Below, piece by piece: positions 1 through 10,900 of a stretch of DNA of 64,000 bases. This DNA is from Streptomyces cellulosae. Its GTDB lineage: Bacteria > Actinomycetota > Actinomycetes > Streptomycetales > Streptomycetaceae. Where the stretch lies: the NCBI RefSeq assembly GCF_000721105.1, contig NZ_JOEV01000024.1, forward strand, positions 62,001 to 126,000, in the 5' to 3' direction. Position 1 is the stretch's first letter, and every line of letters starts with the position of its first letter. The position numbers were made by a program, and so were the translations under genes. The notes beneath the pieces were generated by a model. The model searched no databases. It worked only from the letters and a program-made list of their open reading frames with translations, and was not told where the DNA came from.

Positions 1-3000
1 CGACAGGGGCAGCAAAGTCCTCCCCTCTTCGGGAGTCTCGGCGGAGCGGAAGGTCCACTCCGCCCTGACGCGGGTGCTGACCGGGTACACCGCGGGATCC
101 CTGGAGTTGTCCACGGTCAGCTGGTAGGCGCTGTTCTTGGCGGGGACGGTGAACTCGGTGAGGCCGTCGGTCGGCGGGGTTTCGTAGGTGTCCGGGATCT
201 CCTTGCCGTCCGCCTGGAGCGAAGTCTTGAGCGTGGTGTGATCGCTGGTGCCCCAGTGCCCGGCGCCGTCGCCGAACAACGGCAGGTAGGCCCTGATGGT
301 GTTGCCGTACCGCAGGACGCCGGGGAATCCCTGCTCGGGTCCGGCGTCTTTGGCGGCGGGCAGCGCCGGGCCGAAGACGCCGACGTTGAACCGCTCACGG
401 TAGCTCTGACCGGCCTTCCAGGTCCTCGGCATCCTCATCAGGAAGTTCTCCCAGACCTTGTCGTCGTCCTTTCCGCTGGTCTGCCAGGCGCGGAAGGACC
501 ACTTGACGCCGCTGTCGAGGACATAGTCGGTGGTGCGCAGGGGCAGAGCCCCTCTCAGGTCGTGGTCGCCGAAGACCAGGCCCCCGTCGGCCGTGTGGGG
601 AGACACCTCGACCTGGACGTTCCTGCCCCCGACGGGTGCGCCCACCTGGAGGTCGACCTTGGCGAGCTGCTTGCGTTCGACCGAGGCGGCGAAGCCGCCC
701 AGGTCGCCGGCACGTTCCCAGGCCAGGTGGTAGGTGACCGGCCGGCCCTCGTCGTCCTCGCGGGTCCAGTCACCGGCGAACAGGGCGGACGTCTTGTCCG
801 CGGCCGAGACGGCTCCGAGCTGCCCGAACCGCGTGCCCTGGAAGGTGGGCAGGAGGTACTCGAGTCTGCCCATGCCCAGCTCTCCGCCCCGGTCGTAGTG
901 GAAGACGGCCATGGCCTCGGTGTTCTCGGCCGCCGCGTCAGGCACGGTGATCTTCAGCGGCTTCGCCTGCCGGGCGTCGACGGTGACGGTGGTGTCCGAG
1001 TCCAGCCGCAGCTTCGGCTGCACCAGCACGGCGTGGGTGGCGGACTCGTAGGAGGGGTGGATCACACCGCTGAGGTTGTAGTCGCCCTTGGGCAGCCGCA
1101 CCGTGAGCTCGCCGTCCTCCTCGTCGGCGTACTCGGCCCAGAACCCGTTGCCGAGGCCGCTGACGGAGGTGACGGCGTCGCCGGTCGGCTCGCCGTTCTC
1201 GTCGGTGTGCTTCAGCGTCAGTTCGTACGACTCGACCTCGCGCTCCGCCCCGACAGCGGTACGCACCCGCACCTTGCCGTCGGCCGAGGTGGCGGCCACC
1301 GAGCCGCCGAAGGTGCCGTCGGCACTGCCCACGCGGGTGTCGGCGGTGACGTTCGCGCTCGCCTCGCCGCCCGCCGGGACGGTGAGCCGCTGCGGCGACA
1401 CGGAGAACATGCCCTCGGCGGCGCGCTTGCCGTCCACCGAGAACGCGTCGACGGACAGGTCCAGGGTGACCGGGTCCGTACCGAGGTTGCGGTACGTCAG
1501 CTGCTTGGTCACCGGAGCGTCGTCGCCGTGCGGCCACTGTTGCTTGCCGAAGTTGAGCGGCTGCTGCTCGGTGACGACACTCTGCCCGATCGCCCGGACC
1601 AGGTCCGTGCGGCCGGTGCCCTGCTGGAAGGAGCTGTACGAGCCCGACTTCGCCGAACCGGTGAGGACCGCCTTGATCCGTTCACCGCCCCAGTCGGGGT
1701 GCTGCTGGGCGAGAATGGCCGCGGCACCCGCCACGTGCGGGGCCGCCATCGACGTGCCGTCGATGGTGAGGTACCCGGGTATGTCGGAGGGGTACTCGTC
1801 CTCCAGAACGCTGCCGGCGGCCGCCGCGGCCGTGATGGAGACGCCGGGCGCGGTCAGGTCGGGCTTGACCCCGCCGTCACCGACGCGAGGGCCGCGGCTG
1901 GAGAACGAGGCCAGCTCGTCGGACTTGTCCACCGCGCCGACGGTGAGTGCCGCGTCGGCACTGCCGGGTGAGCCGACGGTCCGTTCGCCCAACTCGCCGC
2001 TGTTGCCCGCCGAGATGACGAAGAGCGTGTCCGACTCGGCGGAGAGCCGGTTGACCGTCTCCTCCAGCGGGTCGATGCCCGGCGTGTCGTCGCCGCCGAG
2101 GCTGAGGTTGGCGACGTCCGCGCCTTGGGCGACCGCCCACTCCATGCCCGCGATGACGCCGGAGTCGTAGCCGGAGCCGGAGTCGTCCAGCACCTTGCCG
2201 TTGAGGATCTTCGCGCCCGGGGCGACGCCCTTGTACTTGCCCTCGGACTTGGCCCCGCTCCCGGCTACGGTGGACGCCACATGCGTGCCGTGGCCGAACG
2301 CGTCGCCGGTGCCGGAGGAGCCGGAGAAGTCCCGCGCCTCGGTCACCTGGCTCGCGAGATCGGGGTGGGTCGTGTCGATGCCGGTGTCCAGTACGGCGAC
2401 CTTGACGCCGGTGCCGTCATAACCGGCCTCCCAGGCCGTCGGCGCGCCGATCTGCGGGACGCTCTTGTCGAGGCTCGCTGTGCGCCTGCCGTCCAGCCAC
2501 AGCTTCTCGACCGCGGTCGACGCGGTGAACTCCGCTGCTCCGTCCGCCTTGTCGTCGGCTTTCGCGCCGGTCACGGCGTCCCAGAAGTCGGCGCCGCGCT
2601 TCTTGACGGAGCGCATCGCCTTCCCGTTGACGACCGGAAGGGCCCGCCCGATCCGCGCCCCGGCCCCGGTGAACGGGGTCATCGCGGGCGCCTTCTTGCC
2701 GCGGAACGTGACGATCAACGGCAGGTCGGAACGGCCCGCGTCGTCGTAGCCGTCCGCCACCAGTTGCGTCACATCGAACAGCCGGGCATCCAACTTGCCC
2801 TGCGCCAGGAGCAGTTCCGCGTCACCGGGCACCACCTGGGTGTGCCCGGAGACCTCCCGGACCGAGAAGGGCACGCGCTCGCGGCCCTGTGCCCGCCGCA
2901 CCCCGGTGACCTGGCCGGTGCCGTCCACCAGGACCCGGTCGCCGGTCACCAACGTCACCGTCTTCACAGCCCCGGCCGTACGGGCGCCCACCGCGCTCCG

Positions 3001-3144
3001 GGCCGCCGCCCCGGAAACCGCGTCGGCCGGCTCACCGGTCAGCGCGGCATGGGCCGCTCCTCCCGGAAGGCCGGCCAGCAGAAGGGCCGCGGAGGCCACC
3101 CCCGCGGCCGCGACCCCACGTCTGCGTCTGGCACGTAAGTCCAT
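1..3144 (-). CDS. secreted subtilisin-like serine peptidase (S8), C-terminus cut by window edge
   Basis: Exported protease of the large Streptomyces S8 type. The ATG at 3144 follows GAGGAG. The N-terminus is a signal peptide (Arg-rich start MDLRARRRRG, Ala/Leu core, AHA cleavage region). The catalytic triad is visible in family order: Asp in VAVLDTGIDTTHPD (about residue 253), His in FGHGTHVAST (about 286), Ser in DGTSMAAPHVAG (about 465). The oxyanion Asn is in SAGNSG. A pro-region of about 200 residues precedes the catalytic domain, and about 550 residues of beta-rich, Fn3-like sequence follow it. The frame is still open at base 1, so at least 1048 residues are encoded and the true stop lies outside. 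It lies outside the defence island and is probably ordinary secreted-enzyme content. Specific substrate unknown. Confidence 0.93.
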   Translation of the reverse strand, partial: MDLRARRRRGVAAAGVASAALLLAGLPGGAAHAALTGEPADAVSGAAARSAVGARTAGAVKTVTLVTGDRVLVDGTGQVTGVRRAQGRERVPFSVREVSGHTQVVPGDAELLLAQGKLDARLFDVTQLVADGYDDAGRSDLPLIVTFRGKKAPAMTPFTGAGARIGRALPVVNGKAMRSVKKRGADFWDAVTGAKADDKADGAAEFTASTAVEKLWLDGRRTASLDKSVPQIGAPTAWEAGYDGTGVKVAVLDTGIDTTHPDLASQVTEARDFSGSSGTGDAFGHGTHVASTVAGSGAKSEGKYKGVAPGAKILNGKVLDDSGSGYDSGVIAGMEWAVAQGADVANLSLGGDDTPGIDPLEETVNRLSAESDTLFVISAGNSGELGERTVGSPGSADAALTVGAVDKSDELASFSSRGPRVGDGGVKPDLTAPGVSITAAAAAGSVLEDEYPSDIPGYLTIDGTSMAAPHVAGAAAILAQQHPDWGGERIKAVLTGSAKSGSYSSFQQGTGRTDLVRAIGQSVVTEQQPLNFGKQQWPHGDDAPVTKQLTYRNLGTDPVTLDLSVDAFSVDGKRAAEGMFSVSPQRLTVPAGGEASANVTADTRVGSADGTFGGSVAATSADGKVRVRTAVGAEREVESYELTLKHTDENGEPTGDAVTSVSGLGNGFWAEYADEEDGELTVRLPKGDYNLSGVIHPSYESATHAVLVQPKLRLDSDTTVTVDARQAKPLKITVPDAAAENTEAMAVFHYDRGGELGMGRLEYLLPTFQGTRFGQLGAVSAADKTSALFAGDWTREDDEGRPVTYHLAWERAGDLGGFAASVERKQLAKVDLQVGAPVGGRNVQVEVSPHTADGGLVFGDHDLRGALPLRTTDYVLDSGVKWSFRAWQTSGKDDDKVWENFLMRMPRTWKAGQSYRERFNVGVFGPALPAAKDAGPEQGFPGVLRYGNTIRAYLPLFGDGAGHWGTSDHTTLKTSLQADGKEIPDTYETPPTDGLTEFTVPAKNSAYQLTVDNSRDPAVYPVSTRVRAEWTFRSAETPEEGRTLLPLS

Positions 3145-3458
3145 CTGAACTCCTCATGATTGCGGATTCGAAACAGGACGTCCTCAACCCGCGAACACAC
3201 CGAACGCCTCGCCCCTCGAAGCGGCACGTCCGACCGGTCACGGGCCACCCCTGCCGTGGTGGCCCGCGGGCGGCCGGCCCGCGCCGCGCGGACCGGCTAC
3301 GGCTCTCCTGGCGCGGCGGGATGGACCAGCTCATCGGCGTTGGCGGAGCGTCGGTGACGATCCCCCGCGGGCTCGGGTGCGTGCAGGGGAGAACGAGGAC
3401 GGACACGCCCGTTCGTGAAGTGACCTGCGGATCCCGGGGGTTGGCCGCAGTGACGACT

Positions 3459-3698
3459 TCATCGCACGCTCGACGATGAGTGACCGGCACACGGTGGCGT
3501 CCATCGTCTGTCCGGGTGGTGCCCGGACCAGCCCTTGCCCGCCTTCGCGCTCTCGCCGGCCGCGGCCACACAGGCGACCGCGGCGGCCACCACGGTCAGG
3601 TCCGCCATGGGGGCCGCCTTCCCGCCCCGGGAGGCGGAGCACGCGGCGCTCTTCCGGCGGCGGCTGGTGCGAGGAGGCTTGACGTCGTGCATGGTCAC
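3459..3698 (-). CDS. possible small hypothetical protein (79 aa)
   Basis: An open frame between the protease and the pseudogene scar. ATG at 3698 with a weak GGGTGA upstream. It has a basic N-terminus, an Ala/Val-rich stretch (MADLTVVAAAVACVAAAG) that could be a poor membrane segment, and a polar tail. No family recognised. The AT-richer stretch at 3720-3770 just upstream could hold a promoter. It may equally be a spurious frame in degenerate sequence. The rest of 3145-3907 shows nothing else I can support. Confidence 0.2.
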   Translation of the reverse strand: MTMHDVKPPRTSRRRKSAACSASRGGKAAPMADLTVVAAAVACVAAAGESAKAGKGWSGHHPDRRWTPPCAGHSSSSVR

Positions 3699-3907
3699 GG
3701 TCGTTCACCCTGTGACCGCGATGTGATCGGAACTAGCTCAAACAATCACAGATCGATAACGCCCGCTTCGGTCACGTGGGAATCCCTCGAACAGATCGCC
3801 TTGGACGAGCGGTCCAGCTTCAGGACCCGTCGGTGGGGTGCCGGCCGTTCCGGCCACCGCCCCGAAGCTCCGCCGGGAGAAGCCGACCGGGCGGTGTCAT
3901 CCTGGAG

Positions 3908-4205
3908 AGCGACACCGTCGCCGCCCGGCTGATCGTCCAGGCCGCGCGCCGCCCCGGGCTCTCTTTCGTCCACCAGGAACTCCTCGACTTCGCCGGTGAC
4001 GAGTTCTACCTGATCGACGAACCTGCCCTGGCCGACCGCCCGTTCGGCGACGCGCTGCTGTCCTACCCCACGTCGAGCGTCGTGGGAATGATGCGAGGAG
4101 ACACCCTTGTGCTCAACCCGCCGTCGCAGACACCCATGGCCGCGGACGACCTGCTCCTCGTCATCTCCCGTGACGACGACACGGCATGGCTCGACGACTG
4201 CGCCG
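3908..4205 (+). pseudogene. C-terminal fragment of a CASTOR/POLLUX-related ion channel
   Basis: The translated stretch beginning SDTVAARLIVQAARRPGL and running through FAGDEFYLIDEPALADRP, TSSVVGMM and AADDLLLVISRDDD resembles the C-terminal RCK/TrkA-like regulatory region of the CASTOR/POLLUX-type putative ion channels common in Streptomyces. The membrane part and most of the regulatory domain are missing upstream, and there is no start codon with a ribosome site. Just after AWLDDC the reading runs directly into an MFS transporter fragment. It is a relic of a deletion, not a functional gene. Confidence 0.6.
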
Positions 4206-4212
4206 AGTGCAC

Positions 4213-4700
4213 CTCAAGACCGTCTTGGACGCGCCGGAGAGCACCGCCGCGTTCGCCTACGGGACCTACGCGGCCACCATGACCGTCGGCAGGCTCCTGG
4301 CAGACCGGATCTCCGCGCGGTTCGGCCGGTCGCCGTCCTGCGGTACGGCGCGGCCCTGGCCGCGCTCGGCATCACCGTCGTGGCCCTCTCACCCTGGATC
4401 TGGGCGGCGCTGACCGGCTGGGCCCTGTTCGGCCTGGGTCTGTCCGGCTGCGTCCCCCAACTGTTCAGCGCCGCCGGACACACCGACGCCGCAGCCGCGG
4501 GCACCAACGTCTCCCGAGTCGCCGGACTCGGCTACATCCGCATGCTCGCAGGCCCCGCCGTCATCGGCTGGTTGACCCACCTCACGGCTCTCAACCACAC
4601 CTTCCTGCTGCTCACCCTGTTCTGCGCGACCACCACCGTCGCGGCCGGCATCCTGCGCCCCGCTCCGGACCGGCCACGCACCGTCGAGCTGACCTCCTGA
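4213..4700 (+). pseudogene. MFS transporter C-terminal half, frameshifted
   Basis: The fragment reads LDAPESTAAFAYGTYAATM, then VGRLLADRISARFG in one frame, and after a frameshift near 4325 continues as YGAALAALGITVVALSPW through GWALFGLGLSGCVPQLFS to a TGA at 4698-4700. Hydrophobic helices and the DRxxxRFG loop match the C-terminal half of a major-facilitator transporter. The N-terminal half is absent and the fragment is joined end to end with the ion-channel relic. Two truncated genes fused tail to middle mark an old deletion at the left edge of the defence island. Confidence 0.65.
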
Positions 4701-4710
4701 CCTCCTCACG

Positions 4711-4747
4711 GCCTGCGTGGCGCGGACCGACCACGCGCCGCGCAGGC
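4711..4747 (+). terminator. hairpin after MFS relic
   Basis: Inverted repeat of 14 bp (4711-4724 with 4734-4747) with one G-T wobble and a 9-nt loop, 10 bp after the MFS relic stop. No U-tract follows, as is usual in Streptomyces. It would insulate the jet operon from upstream transcription. From its end to 4969 I see no other gene. Confidence 0.5.
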
Positions 4748-4969
4748 TTCTCGCAGCGGACGCACCGGCACCCCGGCGATGCGCGACTGTCTCGCGCGCC
4801 GCCGGATCAGGCGACGGATCCTGTTCACCTGATGGTCGGGGGCTGGTTCGGATGCGGCGGTACCGGAGCGGTCTTCCCCGCGACCACGCGCCGTGCGCCT
4901 CGCTCCAGACGACTGCGTGGTGATCGGTCACGTGCGGCTGATTTTCCGCAACCACTTTCCGGAGTGTCA

Positions 4970-6599
4970 GTGACGGTCCGTACCCTCGACGGCATGGAGG
5001 GGAACGAGCGGAAAGTGCCACACGGCGAGGAAGCCGACGCCGAGGCGTGGCAGCGGCTGAGCGCGTACGCGTACCTCAGTGCGCCCGAGCGCCTGGAGTA
5101 CGTCGCGGTGATGCGGGTGTTCTGCGGCACGCTGCTCGCCGACCTGTCCGTACCCGACCTCCTCGCCAGGCTTGCGGAGAAGGACGGCCCGGGGGCGGCG
5201 CTGGACGCGGAAACGCTCACACGCAGGCTCGAAGAGCTCGTACGGTGGGGCAATCTGCTGCGCAGCACGCACACCGTCACAGCGACGAGCATCGCCGAGT
5301 ACCAGCGCTCGCGGTCCCGCTACCAGCTGTCGAAGCTGGGCGAGCGCGCACAGCGGGACGCGGACGAGGTGCTGGCCGGGGCCGACGCGGCACGCGAGGT
5401 GAGCAGCGAACTGCTGGCCCTCGTCGACCGAGGACTGGGTGAGATCGCCGCCATGGCCGCGGCGCCGGGTGGCGCCGATCCGCAGCAGGCGCTGGAGCGG
5501 ATCAGTACGCTCTTCGTGCAGTTCGCCGAATTCGCCGAGTCCGTCCGCGACTTCTACGCGTACCTGGGCCAGGTGCTGGCGCGCTACGACCTCGACTCCG
5601 CCGAGTACCAGGGATTCAAGGAACTCCTGCTCGACTACGTGGAGGCCGTCACCGAGGACATATCCTTCCGGGCCTCGCGCATCGCGGCTCATCTGGACGC
5701 GGTCCGGCCCCACCTGCCCGGGCTGCTCGCCCGGATCGACGCACACGCGGCGGGCATGGGAGCACTCGCCGACGGGCTGACCGAGACGCGGGTGCAGCGC
5801 AGCCGCGGACGGGACATCGCGGACTGGGGGGGGGCTGCGCGAGTGGTTCACCGACACCGGAGGGCACTCCAGCCAGGTGGATCAGCTCCGGGACGCCACC
5901 CTGCGGGCCCTGCAGTCGCTGCTCGCCAACGCCAAGCGGATGCTGCGTTCGGCGTCCGGTGAGATGTCCCGTCGCAAGGACCTGCTGCGCCTCGCGGCCT
6001 GGTTCGACGCGGCGGAGCCGGAAGCGGCCCACGACCTGGCGGTCGCCGCCTTCGGGCTCTACGGCGCGCGCCACCTGGGGGTGGCACCGGACCCCGACGG
6101 GTCCGTTCCGGCATATGTGAGCTGGTGGACAGGACCCGTGGTGGACGTGCCGGTGGCACTGCGCGAGCGCGGCAGCAGGGCTCCGCGCGGACGGGCCGCG
6201 GCGGCCGAGGACCACTCCGAACAGAAGCGCCACCTCATGGAGCAGGCGCGGCAGCAGGCCGAGGCCCGGGAAGCGGCCGCCGACGAACTGCGCAGCGCCT
6301 CGGGCAGGTTCGATCAGGTGCGCCTCAGCGCCCCGGCGATGCGACTGCTCCTGGAGCTCCTGACGACCGCCCTCGGCAACGCCCGACTGAACAAGGACGC
6401 CCACAACTTCCTGCTCGACGGCGCGCAGACGGACGACGTGGACCTCGGCATCCGGCTGACCGCGTGGCGCACACCCGGGCGGTCCACCGTCCTGCGGTCG
6501 GTGGACGGCGACCTGACGGCGGACGATCTCACGCTGGCCGTCGAGAGCCTTGCTGTCGAAAGCGCATCCGCACCGGCGATGAGAGAGGCGAGCGCCTGA
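4970..6599 (+). pseudogene. jetA: Wadjet JetA (DUF2397/TIGR02677), frameshifted in a G run
   Basis: First gene of a four-gene TIGR02677-78-80-79 (DUF2397/2398/SbcC-like/DUF2399) operon, the Wadjet-type anti-plasmid system. JetA is the kleisin/MukF-like subunit of the SMC-type complex. The frame runs from GTG 4970 (GGAG 7 bp upstream; ATG 4994 is the alternative) to DIADWGG near 5825, where a run of 9 Gs (5826-5834) shifts the frame. With 8 Gs it would read WGGLREWFTD and continue without break to the TGA at 6597-6599. The two halves together give about 540 residues, the normal family length. The stop overlaps the jetB start (TGATG). Either a real inactivating slip or a homopolymer sequencing error; I cannot tell which. 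Confidence 0.85.
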
Positions 6600-7936
6600 T
6601 GCCCCTGCCCTCGACGCACGATGTCGCCCTCGCGGCCGAGCGCCGCACCGCCGCCCGGCTCCTGCTGGCCCACCCCCTCGTCACCAGCACCGGACCGCAC
6701 AGCGACACCTTTCCACTGATCCGGCGCCACGCCGACTGGCTGGCCCAGCGCTTCCAGCAGGTGTTCGGATACCGCCTCTTGGTGGAGTCCTCGTACGCCC
6801 GGCTGTTCAAGGCGGGCCTCGGCCCGGGCTCGGGCCACCGCCTGGAACGACCGTCGACCGGAACGCCGTTCAGCCCGCGGACGTACGCCTACCTGGCCCT
6901 CGCACTGTCGGTCCTCGTCACCGCACCGGAACAACTCCTGCTCTCCCAACTCGTCGCCGACCTGCGGGCCGCGGCCGTCGACGCCGGCATCGAGATCCCG
7001 GACACCGGGCGGCAGGCCGAGCGGCGGACCCTCGCGGCCGCCCTGCGGCAACTCGTCGACTGGGGCGTTCTGATCGAGACCGAGGGGCATATCGCGGCCG
7101 TCGCCGAGGAACGGGCCGGTGAGGCGTTGCTGACCGTGGACCGCGAGATCGCGCGAGCCGTCGTCGCCGGCCCGCTCGCCCAGAGCCGCGACGGCGCGGA
7201 CCTCGTACGCCGGGCCGCCGACCCCGGTTTCGGAGGGCCGCGTACGTACGTGCGCAGACGTCTTGTCGAAACCCCCGTCGTCCACCTCGACGACCTCACG
7301 GACACCGAGCGTGAATGGCTGCGTACCCGTCAGCGACGCGAGGCGCAGGCATTCTCCGAACTGCTCGGCCTGGAGGCCGAGATCCGCGCCGAGGGCATCG
7401 CCCTGGTCGACAGCGAGGACGAACTCACCGACCTGCACCTGCCGGGCACAGGCACGGTGGCTCAGGCCGCACTGCTCCTCGTGGAGCGGCTGGTCGACCG
7501 GTTGCGTCCCGAAGACCCGGGCCACCCGGCGGTCGGCGGACGGCTGGTCATCGGCGTACCCGTCCCGGACGGGCTGCTCCCCGAGCTGTTGGACGAACTG
7601 ATCGAGGAGTACGGCAGACGCACCAACTGGCAGCGCGGCCACCTGGAGGACCGGGACGGATTCCTCACGGCCGTACTCGACCTCCTCGTCCGCATGCGTC
7701 TTATGGCTCCTGCCGGGCCCGTGCGCGCGGACGGCCACGGCGTGCCCGAGGGATACGAGCGGACGGTGGCCGACGGGCGCTCCGTCACCGATGTCTCTCA
7801 GGCCCGTGGCCAGGACCATCCGGACAGCGGCTGGATCCTGCTGGCCGTAGCCGCCCGGTACGCCGCCACGGTGGCGGTCAAGCCCCGTACCGACCAGTCC
7901 ACAGCGGACGACGTCTTGGAGGAGTCGCCCCGATGA
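6599..7936 (+). CDS. jetB: Wadjet JetB (DUF2398/TIGR02678)
   Basis: Second Wadjet subunit, 445 aa, corresponding to the MukE-like component that bridges JetA and the JetC ATPase. ATG 6599 overlaps the jetA stop and the stop overlaps jetC (ATGA at 7933-7936), so translation is coupled. Winged-helix-like character is suggested by alternating short helices and the segments FSPRTYAYLALALSVL, LRQLVDWGVLIETEG and YVRRRLVETPVVHLDDL, which are typical of DUF2398 proteins. Full length, no lesion seen. Its effect depends on JetA and JetC, both of which are frameshifted here. Confidence 0.88.
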   Translation: MPLPSTHDVALAAERRTAARLLLAHPLVTSTGPHSDTFPLIRRHADWLAQRFQQVFGYRLLVESSYARLFKAGLGPGSGHRLERPSTGTPFSPRTYAYLALALSVLVTAPEQLLLSQLVADLRAAAVDAGIEIPDTGRQAERRTLAAALRQLVDWGVLIETEGHIAAVAEERAGEALLTVDREIARAVVAGPLAQSRDGADLVRRAADPGFGGPRTYVRRRLVETPVVHLDDLTDTEREWLRTRQRREAQAFSELLGLEAEIRAEGIALVDSEDELTDLHLPGTGTVAQAALLLVERLVDRLRPEDPGHPAVGGRLVIGVPVPDGLLPELLDELIEEYGRRTNWQRGHLEDRDGFLTAVLDLLVRMRLMAPAGPVRADGHGVPEGYERTVADGRSVTDVSQARGQDHPDSGWILLAVAARYAATVAVKPRTDQSTADDVLEESPR

Positions 7937-10900
7937 ACCGCCCGCCGACCCTGCACCGCTACCGACTGCACCGCGCGGGCATCCGGAACGTCTGGCAGTA
8001 CGACGAGCAGGAGTTCGCCTTCGGCGAGGGCCGTCTGCTGCTGCGCGGCAAGAACGGCGCCGGCAAGTCCAAGGCCCTGGAGATGCTGCTGCCCTACCTC
8101 CTCGACGGCGACGCGCGTGCGCTGGACGCCACGGGAACCGGACGCACCACCCTGGCCTGGCTGATGCTGGACGGCATCGAGCAGACCAACCGGCTGGGCT
8201 ACCTGTGGCTGGAGTTCGCGCGGACGGACGAGGACGGGAGCGATCACCATCTGACCATCGGCGCGGCCATCCGCGCGTCCCAGTCGACCAGGACGGCGAA
8301 GCCGTTCTTCTTCACCACCCGGCTGCGGATCGGTGAGGACCTCGACCTCACCCCCGCCGGGCGCCCCCTGTCCATCGACCAGCTCAAGTCACTCGTCGGC
8401 TCGGAGAACGTCACCGACCGCGCGGTCGAGCACCGGGCCAGGGTCGCCCGCGAGCTGTTCGGCCTCACCGACCCGGCGCGCTACCGCAACCTGCTCCACC
8501 TGCTGCACCGGCTGCGCCGTCCCACCATTGGTGACCGCATCGACTCCGGCGGACTGGTCTCGGTCCTCGCCGAGACCCTGCCCGCCCTCGACGACGAGGT
8601 CGTGGAGAAGGTGGCCCGCAGTCTGGACGACCTGGACTCCGTAAGGGCCTACCTCGGGCGCCTCGAACGCACCGACCAGGCGCTGCGCACTTTCCTCACC
8701 GATTACCGCGGCTACCTGCACGGGGCGCTGCGCCGCCGCACGGACCAGGTGACCGGTGAGCTCGAGCAGCTCATGGAGCACCGCAGGTCCGCCGGTGACG
8801 CGGCGCGCAGGGCGGAGGGGTTCCGCGAGCGCGAGCGAGAACTCGACGCCCGCGTCGAAACCCTCACAAGCGAGTCGAGTGCCGCCGAGACGGACCTGGC
8901 CGCCCTGCACGCCGGCGCCGGATACCGCAGCCTGCAGGAACTCGGGGAGAAACGCACCACGGTCACCGCCCTGCACAGCGCGGCTGCCACCGCCTTCAAG
9001 GCCGTCCGCCAGGCCCACAGCAACCAGGAGGAGGCGGCGCGGCGTCTCACCGCCGAGGCCCGACGACTGGGTGAAGACCTGGTCGAACTGAGCACCACAC
9101 ACGGCGAGTTGGTGCGGGAAGCAGAGCGGTCCGGGATCGACCCCGTGCACCTGGGGGAGCCCGTGGCGACGCCCGTCGCACCGGTCACGCCCGCCACCAC
9201 GGCCGAACTGACCGCTCCGGAAGGCGACTTCCACCTGGTGCGGCACAGTGAGGTGCTGGCGGTCGACACCGAGACCTGCACGACCGCGCTGCAGGCCTGG
9301 GACGCCCGACTCGACGTCGCGCAGCCGGTGATCAGGAACCGCGTCAGGTTCGTCACGGAACTGAGCGCTCTCATCGAGCGGTCGAGAGAGGCCGGGCGGC
9401 AGGCGGACGAGGCCGACGCCGCCCGTGAACGTCTGGAGGAACAGGCGGACCACGCGCGGGCCCGGGCCGACCGACGCCGACAGGAAACCGCGCGTGAGTC
9501 GGAGGCGTACGCCGTCGCGGCCAGAGACTGGAGCGAGAGGTTGCGGACCTCCACCAGGGTGTCCCTGGACGCCGTGTCCGCCCTCGTCGCGCATGACCTC
9601 GCCGAAGGTCCGCTGCCGGCGGAGACCCCCGACGAGGTGGCCGAAGCAGCCCGGTCGGCCGTCGACCCGTGGTTGGCGGAACTGGCCGCGGAGCGTGACG
9701 ACGTCGCCCTGGCCGTCCGCGGACTGGAGGCCGGACAGGACCGCCTCCGGCGCCGCCGCGAGGAATGGGAACGCCGCACCGACCCCGAGCCTGCGCCCCC
9801 GCCCCACCGCACGGCACCCCGCGCGTCCGGCACCGGAGCGCCCCTGTACCGGCTGGTGGACTTCGCCCACGACCTGGAGCCGGACGCGCGGGCAGGCCTG
9901 GAGGCCGCGCTGGAGGCGAGCGGCCTGCTCGACGCCTGGGTGCGTGCGGACGGCGCGGTCCTCGACCCGACCACCCAAGACACCCTGCTGGTCCCGGGAG
10001 GACCGGTGTCCGGGGTGACACTCGCTCGGGTGTTGCGACCGGTTGTCGCGCTCGACAGCGGAGTGACGGCGGACCAGATCGAACGTGTGCTCGGGGCGGT
10101 GGCTCTGGTCGGGGTCGGGGGCCGCAGCAGCGATGCCGGCCCGGGGGACGAGGCGGCAGAGGCAGGCCCGCAGACCGTGATCGGTACCGACGGCTCCTGG
10201 AGGCTCGGCATCGCCCACGGCCGCCACACCAAGGAGGTCGCCGAGTACGTGGGCGCGCAGGTGCGTGCGGAGACACGCCGTCGCGCGCTGGCGGAACTCG
10301 ACCGCGAACTGGCCGAACTGGAAGGCGAGCTGACGCAACTCCGAGATCGTCTGCGGATCCTCACCGAGCACCGCGACCGGATCGGCGACACCCTGCGCCG
10401 CCCGCCCTCGGCACGTGGGCTGACGGATGCGTGGGCCCGTACCACCGAGGCCGACCGAACCGCCGAATCCCTCGCCTCGCAGGCCTCCACGGCCGCCCGC
10501 GCAGCGGAGCAGGCGCGTGCCCGCGCGGTCGCCGCCCGACGCGAGACCGAGGCGACGGCGAGTGCCCACGACCTCCCGGCGGACCCGGCCGCACTGGAAA
10601 CGGTCCGTGTGGCCCTGGACCGCTTCGGGCAGGGTACGCAGCGACTTCGTCGGCGCGTGCACGCGGTCCTGTCCGCGGCTGACGGCCACCGGGGTGGCCG
10701 GACGGACTACGAGCGCGCCGAATCTGCCCGCCGCGAGGCCGAGTCGGACTACGCCGAGCCGCTCGGCCGCCTGGAGACCGCCCGCCGAACCGTCCAGGCC
10801 ATGGAAGAGGCGCTCGGAGCCACCGAGCAGGAGATCCTCGCCCGCGAGGCCGCGGTGACGCGCCGCCTGGACGCCGTGGGACGCCAACTCCTGCACGCAC

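Noticed and set aside
238..1971. 577-codon open frame on the plus strand opposite the S8 peptidase
   Set aside because: Antisense shadow; the minus frame contains the complete catalytic triad.
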